From assembly GCA_034421575.1 (NCBI GenBank), contig DAOUKG010000035.1, positions 33,963 through 97,962 of the forward strand: 64,000 nt of DNA, in the 5' to 3' direction. Made by a program: the position numbers and the translations under genes. Position 1 is the stretch's first letter; each line of letters opens with the position of its first letter. This stretch comes from VXLM01 sp034421575. GTDB lineage: Bacteria; Chloroflexota; Dehalococcoidia; Lucifugimonadales; VXLM01. Under the pieces are notes generated by a model, which had not been told where the DNA came from, ran no database searches, and saw nothing but the letters and a program-made list of their open reading frames with translations. This document shows positions 60,378 through 64,000 of the stretch, in pieces.

Positions 60378-61380
60378 ACTGTTCAGAAGGGGGAGCAGGA
60401 GGCGGGAGGAGCTGCTGTCGGCATACGTCGATGGAGAGCTCACCGCCTCCGAGGAGCGCGAAGTCGAGGAACTTCTCGCCTCTTCCGAAGACGCGCGACG
60501 GGAACTGGCAGGACTGCAGGCGACGGTCGACCTCGTCGGACAGCTGCCCGAACTGGGACTGCCGCGATCCTTCGCGCTGGACGCAGCGCCGAAGAAACGT
60601 TGGACAATGTGGTGGCCGTCCGTACGAGCGACAGGACTGGCAACATCGGTCGCGACGATGCTGCTGGTCGGACTGGTAGCGGGAGACATGCTGAACGTAT
60701 TGGAACAAGCTCAGTTCGGTGCAGACGACGCGGAGTACGCGACCAATGAGTCGGCATTCACTGCGGCGGCGGCTTCCGCTCCGGAGTCGGCGGTAGCCAT
60801 GGATGCGCCCGCCACCCCGGAGCCTCCAATGGCCCAGGCGGCAAGAGCCGTCATGGACGCCCCCGGCGCCCCGGAGTCAGCGACCACCGAGAGCGACGAG
60901 GGACAGAGCGATTCGTCCGCCGATGCTCCTGTTGCAGCCGCCGCTCAAGCCCTGCCTGCTGCCCCCGCCGCTGCTGTCGCCAAGAGTGCTGACGAGGAGA
61001 AGGACACCGAAGCGCCCGCGCCCGCTGCAGCCCGGATGATGGTAGATGAATCAAGCGAGGAACCGGAAACGGCCGAACGGCAGGCCATGCAAGACCCTGC
61101 CCCTCAGACGACGGCAACCGGCGCCGCCGCAATGCAGGAGAACGTGGCAGCAGATGTTTCAGAAGAGGACGCGCCGGAACCGAGAGAGGGCCCACAGGCT
61201 GGCATGGCCCCGTCCCCTGGGGAGGAAGCGCCGGTGGCAATGGACGACTTCGCCGATTCCGATGGCGAGGGACTCGAACTGCCGCTTGCGGAGCTTCAGG
61301 TCGTCACGGCCATCACAATCGTGTTGCTGACCGGCGCGACGCTCGTTGCCGTCCTCAGGCGGAGGCGGTCGGTTCCATAG
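60370..61380 (+). CDS. Membrane anti-sigma factor with long Ala/Glu-rich outer domain
   Basis: A 336-residue protein overlapping the sigma gene. Residues 1-60 (RREELLSAYVDGELTASEEREVEELLASSEDARRELAGLQ) match the anti-sigma fold, but the HxxxCxxC zinc motif is absent. A membrane helix (ATSVATMLLVGLVAGDML) follows near residue 100. About 190 residues of Ala, Glu, Pro and Ser come next, probably disordered and outside the cell. A second hydrophobic segment (LQVVTAITIVLLTGATLVAVL) and an RRRR tail end the protein. The two-anchor design is uncommon for this class. Signal sensed unknown. Confidence 0.85.
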   Translation: MARLFRRGSRRREELLSAYVDGELTASEEREVEELLASSEDARRELAGLQATVDLVGQLPELGLPRSFALDAAPKKRWTMWWPSVRATGLATSVATMLLVGLVAGDMLNVLEQAQFGADDAEYATNESAFTAAAASAPESAVAMDAPATPEPPMAQAARAVMDAPGAPESATTESDEGQSDSSADAPVAAAAQALPAAPAAAVAKSADEEKDTEAPAPAAARMMVDESSEEPETAERQAMQDPAPQTTATGAAAMQENVAADVSEEDAPEPREGPQAGMAPSPGEEAPVAMDDFADSDGEGLELPLAELQVVTAITIVLLTGATLVAVLRRRRSVP

Positions 61381-61640
61381 GCAGTATTGACACTTCACGT
61401 CATTCCCGCGAAAGGAGACCTTTGCATAACCACCGTCATTCCCGCGAAAGCGGGAATCCAGAGACGTCTCCGAAGCTGGATGATGTCCTTTCAATGACAC
61501 CCTCTCAGCGGGAGAACGGTTACGCAAAGACCTCCGAAAGCGGGAATCCAGATCGGGTACCGCACATGCTCCAACAGGGGAATGACAAAGAGAATATCGA
61601 GACCGTAGAACGTACAGACAATCCATAGGAGGAAATCGAA
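61381..61640. other. Intergenic region with GGGAAT-type repeats
   Basis: No gene seen. ATTCCCGCGAAAGCGGGAAT hairpin repeats and fragments occur at about 61402-61460 and 61538-61552. AGGAGG-like TAGGAGGAAATCG before 61641 is the ribosome site of the SIMPL gene. Confidence 0.6.
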
Positions 61641-62549
61641 ATGAGCATTATGAAGAGCATACTCTTGGCAATCGGGATATTTGGCGTCTTGGTATTTGCG
61701 GCAGCGTGCGGCGACGACGATGACGAGGGCAGCGGCGCGCCGGCGGTCGCGAGTGTTGCCGCGTCTGGTCCCGGCTCGGCAGTGGACAGTATATCCGGAG
61801 CGGCGCCCGCATCGAGGACCGCGGCGGCGAGCACATCAGGTTCAACGGCAACCGTCCAGTCCGCAGCGCCACAGATTGCGTCCGCATCGAATGAGGCCGG
61901 TATCTGGGTCACTGGTACGGGATCGATGAACCTTGCCCCGGATATCACCCTCGTGATGCTGGGCGTGGAAGCGACATCCCCGTCCGTAACCGAGGCTCGC
62001 AATGAGGCGGCGACCGCAATGGAAGCGGTCGTATCCGCTGTGAAGGCAAACGGCCTGACCGACGAGGATATCCAGACGACTTCGTTCAACATCTGGCCGC
62101 AGTACGACCGCCAGGAGATCATGACCAACGGCGTCCGCTCGACCGTTCGCGTCCTCAGCGGCTACACGGTCAGCAACGATGTCGTAATCAAGGTTCGCAA
62201 TCTCGATGCGGTGGGTACCATAATCGACGCCGTGGTGGACGCGGGCGGAGATGCCGCGAGGATCAACGGAATCGACTTCTCCATCGAGGACCCCGGGGCC
62301 TACACGACCGACCTCCGTGAGGACGCCGTGAACGCGGCTATCGAGAACGCCAAGCACTTCGCGGCCCTCACGGGCGTCACGCTTGGCAAGCTCGTCTACG
62401 TCACCGAGGTTAGCGACGAACCCGTAGTGCAGGGCATTGCCGAGAGCAGGGCCTTTGCCCTTCCGGCCGCGGCGGCTCCCACGACCGGCATCAGCGGCGG
62501 CTCGCTCGATCTGACGCTGACCGTGCGGGCCGGATTCGCCATCGAATAG
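61641..62549 (+). CDS. SIMPL-domain (DUF541) lipoprotein
   Basis: A 302-residue exported protein. The signal peptide (ILLAIGIFGVLVFAAAC) ends in a lipobox with a lipidated cysteine. After a Ser/Ala-rich linker, the SIMPL domain spans about residues 90-300: IWVTGTGSMNLAPDITLVMLGVEATSPSVTEARNEAATAMEAVVSAVKANGLTDEDIQTTSFNIWPQYD and the final LDLTLTVRAGFAIE. AGGAGG precedes the ATG. The domain's biochemical role is not settled. It lies 260 bases after the anti-sigma gene. Confidence 0.9.
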   Translation: MSIMKSILLAIGIFGVLVFAAACGDDDDEGSGAPAVASVAASGPGSAVDSISGAAPASRTAAASTSGSTATVQSAAPQIASASNEAGIWVTGTGSMNLAPDITLVMLGVEATSPSVTEARNEAATAMEAVVSAVKANGLTDEDIQTTSFNIWPQYDRQEIMTNGVRSTVRVLSGYTVSNDVVIKVRNLDAVGTIIDAVVDAGGDAARINGIDFSIEDPGAYTTDLREDAVNAAIENAKHFAALTGVTLGKLVYVTEVSDEPVVQGIAESRAFALPAAAAPTTGISGGSLDLTLTVRAGFAIE

Positions 62550-62576
62550 CAATTCCCTGTAGGGGCGGGTTTCAAA

Positions 62577-62799
62577 CCAATTGTTCCAACTAATTCGACG
62601 AAATGGGGTGTTTCGTAGCTGATTTGCCTATGTTCGACCACTGTGTCCGCTCTCGAATGGCACCAATGTCCCAATAGACCGGGCCATTTGCCAGCATGAT
62701 TGTATTTGAGCGACTCGAATCAGGACTACAATGGCAGGACTCAACCTGGCCCTAGGGCGCTTTTCCGTAGCTAAAATGGTAATTAGTTGGAACAATTGG
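62577..62799. mobile_element. 223-bp non-autonomous element with 19-bp perfect inverted ends
   Basis: CCAATTGTTCCAACTAATT (62577-62595) and AATTAGTTGGAACAATTGG (62781-62799) are exactly complementary. TTTCAAA flanks both sides (62570-62576 and 62800-62806), a 7-base target duplication (up to 9 bases if the ambiguous GG is counted). Outside this the host arms GTAGGGGCGGG (62559-62569) and CCCGCCCCTAC (62807-62817) rejoin as a palindrome when the element is removed. No gene is seen inside. Confidence 0.88.
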
Positions 62800-62819
62800 T
62801 TTCAAACCCGCCCCTACCT

Positions 62820-63578
62820 TTACGCAGATTGATCTTGCCTAAGCCGCTTCGACGCCTTCCTCAACCCGCCGAACCGCAGCCTGAACAGTCCCATCATGTC
62901 GTCGTATGCGGTCTTCACTATCTTCACCCGCGTGTCGGGATCGTCCTCCCACCTCACGGGTATCTCGGCGATGCGATAGCCGTTCTTCTCGGCCAGGATC
63001 AGCAGCTCCGTATCGAAGAACCACCCGTTGTCGACCACCAGTGGCGCCAGGTCTCTCGCCGCCTCTCGACTGATCGCCTTGAATCCGCACTGCGCGTCTC
63101 GAAACCGCACGAAGAACATCGACCTGATGATCAGGTTGTAGCACCGCGAGACCACCTCGCGCTTCAGCGTCCGCCCGATGACCCTGGAACCCCTGTCGAG
63201 CCGTGAGCCGACCGCGAGATCGTACTCCCCTGACGCCAGCGATTCGATCAGCGGCGGTATCGCCTCGAGCTCGGTCGAGAGGTCAACGTCCATGTAGCAA
63301 TGGTAGTCCGCCTCGCCGGCAAGCCAAGCCGTGCGAAGCGCCCTTCCGCGCCCACGCTCCTCCAGCCGCAGGTACCCCACCCTCTCATACCTGCTCGAAA
63401 GCTCCTCGCACACAGCCGGAGTACGGTCCGTCGATCCGTTGTCGGCAACGACGATGTGCCAGTCGTAGCTCTGCATCGCCCCCCGCAGGAACCCGTGAAG
63501 CCGCTCGACGGAGCCGGGAAGAGCACGCTCTTCGTTCAACACGGGAATGACAAACTCGACGGAAGGGAGAGGCGACAT
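62820..63578 (-). CDS. Family 2 glycosyltransferase (polyprenyl-phosphate sugar transferase type)
   Basis: A 252-residue GT-A enzyme. MSPLPSVEFVIPVLNEERALPGSVERL opens the nucleotide-sugar fold, VVADNGSTDRT continues it, and the metal-binding DxD is in CYMDVDLSTELEAIPPLI. RDAQCGFKAISREAARDLAPL and FFDTELLILAEKNGYRIAEIPVRWEDD are those of dolichyl-phosphate mannose synthase-like enzymes. I use the Met at 63578; the ATG at 63593 lies inside the promoter -10 box. No membrane segment is present. Sugar and acceptor unknown. Confidence 0.9.
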   Translation of the reverse strand: MSPLPSVEFVIPVLNEERALPGSVERLHGFLRGAMQSYDWHIVVADNGSTDRTPAVCEELSSRYERVGYLRLEERGRGRALRTAWLAGEADYHCYMDVDLSTELEAIPPLIESLASGEYDLAVGSRLDRGSRVIGRTLKREVVSRCYNLIIRSMFFVRFRDAQCGFKAISREAARDLAPLVVDNGWFFDTELLILAEKNGYRIAEIPVRWEDDPDTRVKIVKTAYDDMMGLFRLRFGGLRKASKRLRQDQSA

Positions 63579-63591
63579 GGTCGTGGTGACC

Positions 63592-63618
63592 ATTATACCC
63601 CGTTAGAGGACATCCCAA
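63592..63618 (-). promoter_or_regulatory. Promoter with nearly leaderless start for the glycosyltransferase
   Basis: On the minus strand TTGGGA (63613-63618), a 15-base spacer and a perfect TATAAT (63592-63597). The -10 overlaps an in-frame ATG at 63593. Transcription would start near 63585, only a few bases before ATG 63578. Confidence 0.5.
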
Positions 63619-64000
63619 AGAAATTCGGTCACCCTGAGCAGCGATATGCCCCGCGCGCGGGGCCGTGCAGAGGTGTCAGTAACTGCCGTGTGGCTACGAG
63701 AAAACCCGTTCGGCCTGAGCCTGTCGAAGGCCCTCTTATCCCCTCTCCCGTCGTGGGAGAGGGCTAGGGTGAGGGTGAGGCCTCCACGGGACAGAGATAC
63801 AGACAACCTCAATCTCTCCACCGTCGTGGGCTGACAGGGGTATGTAAATTGGGATTGCAACTATGATCCGACCACCGCAATCCTGTCATTCCTCTGAAAA
63901 TAACCCCCGGCCGACCCATCGTAGGGGCAACTCTTGTGGTTGCCCTTCTTCTGCGTCAACACATTTTCATTGTTGGTGGTGTCGGTGGCAACCGACATGA
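63598..64000. other. Repeat-rich end of the window, no gene
   Basis: A GGTGTCAGTAACTGCCGTGT fragment, the complement of a unit in the composite elements, lies at about 63675. GTTCGGCCTGAGCCTGTCGA occurs at 63706, and CCCTCTCCCGTCGTGGGAGAG with its flank at 63740-63775. The GGGCAACTCTTGTGGTTGCC block with ACACCACGAAAC-type sequence on the other strand lies at 63880-64000. The last one continues beyond the window. Confidence 0.65.

Overview
The window reads as one GC-rich bacterial chromosome segment, most likely from Chloroflexota (Dehalococcoidia, SAR202-like). That placement is inference. It rests on the gene mix (luciferase-like flavin monooxygenase, several SDR dehydrogenases, PhyH dioxygenase, Asp/Glu-racemase-like and class III aminotransferase genes among housekeeping genes) and on the dense dispersed palindromic repeats. 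No 16S rRNA or other decisive marker is present.

Layout. 1-8 kb: a truncated PhyH dioxygenase, the minus-strand cmk-plsC-glmS run, a flavin monooxygenase, an epimerase fused in frame to a small unknown domain, and an SDR. 8-15 kb: a 7Fe ferredoxin with a clear promoter and terminator, aconitase, a VOC protein, a polyprenyl synthase, an aldo/keto reductase and an odd P-loop protein. 15-22 kb: a peptide-type ABC importer (binding protein plus two permeases), a DUF1461/Lit-like membrane protein, a bicupin and a THUMP RNA methyltransferase. 22-30 kb: a DUF4349-PKD lipoprotein, Nudix hydrolase, antitoxin-like fragment, tRNA-Leu(UAA), a large FtsX-type permease, a zinc ribbon and a higBA pair. 30-45 kb: a catabolic or accessory stretch (acetoacetyl-CoA synthetase, two carbohydrate-active-like proteins, Fic, class III aminotransferase, SDRs, racemase-like, ankyrin protein, a second copy of the odd P-loop family, cupin, arginase-like). 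44-56 kb: methionine aminopeptidase, lutAB, a TrmH-type methyltransferase, CcdA, and the def-cca-secD-secF operon. 56-64 kb: an IS1182-type insertion sequence, signal peptidase I, an ECF sigma/anti-sigma pair, a SIMPL lipoprotein and a family 2 glycosyltransferase.

Functional themes. Protein maturation and export genes cluster in the second half: map, def, secDF, lepB and ccdA, with cca and a TrmH-type enzyme for RNA processing. Central metabolism is represented by aconitase, acetoacetyl-CoA synthetase and lutAB lactate oxidation. Catabolic single genes and pairs are spread between them.

The most informative signals are in the non-coding DNA. At least three families of short non-autonomous elements can be resolved, with terminal inverted repeats and target duplications. 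One has split the higBA toxin-antitoxin pair with a perfect 8-bp duplication. Another has jumped into the centre of a dispersed palindrome. The IS1182-type element also sits in the middle of a dispersed palindrome. Two intergenic loci share a motif repeated three times at exact 10-bp spacing.
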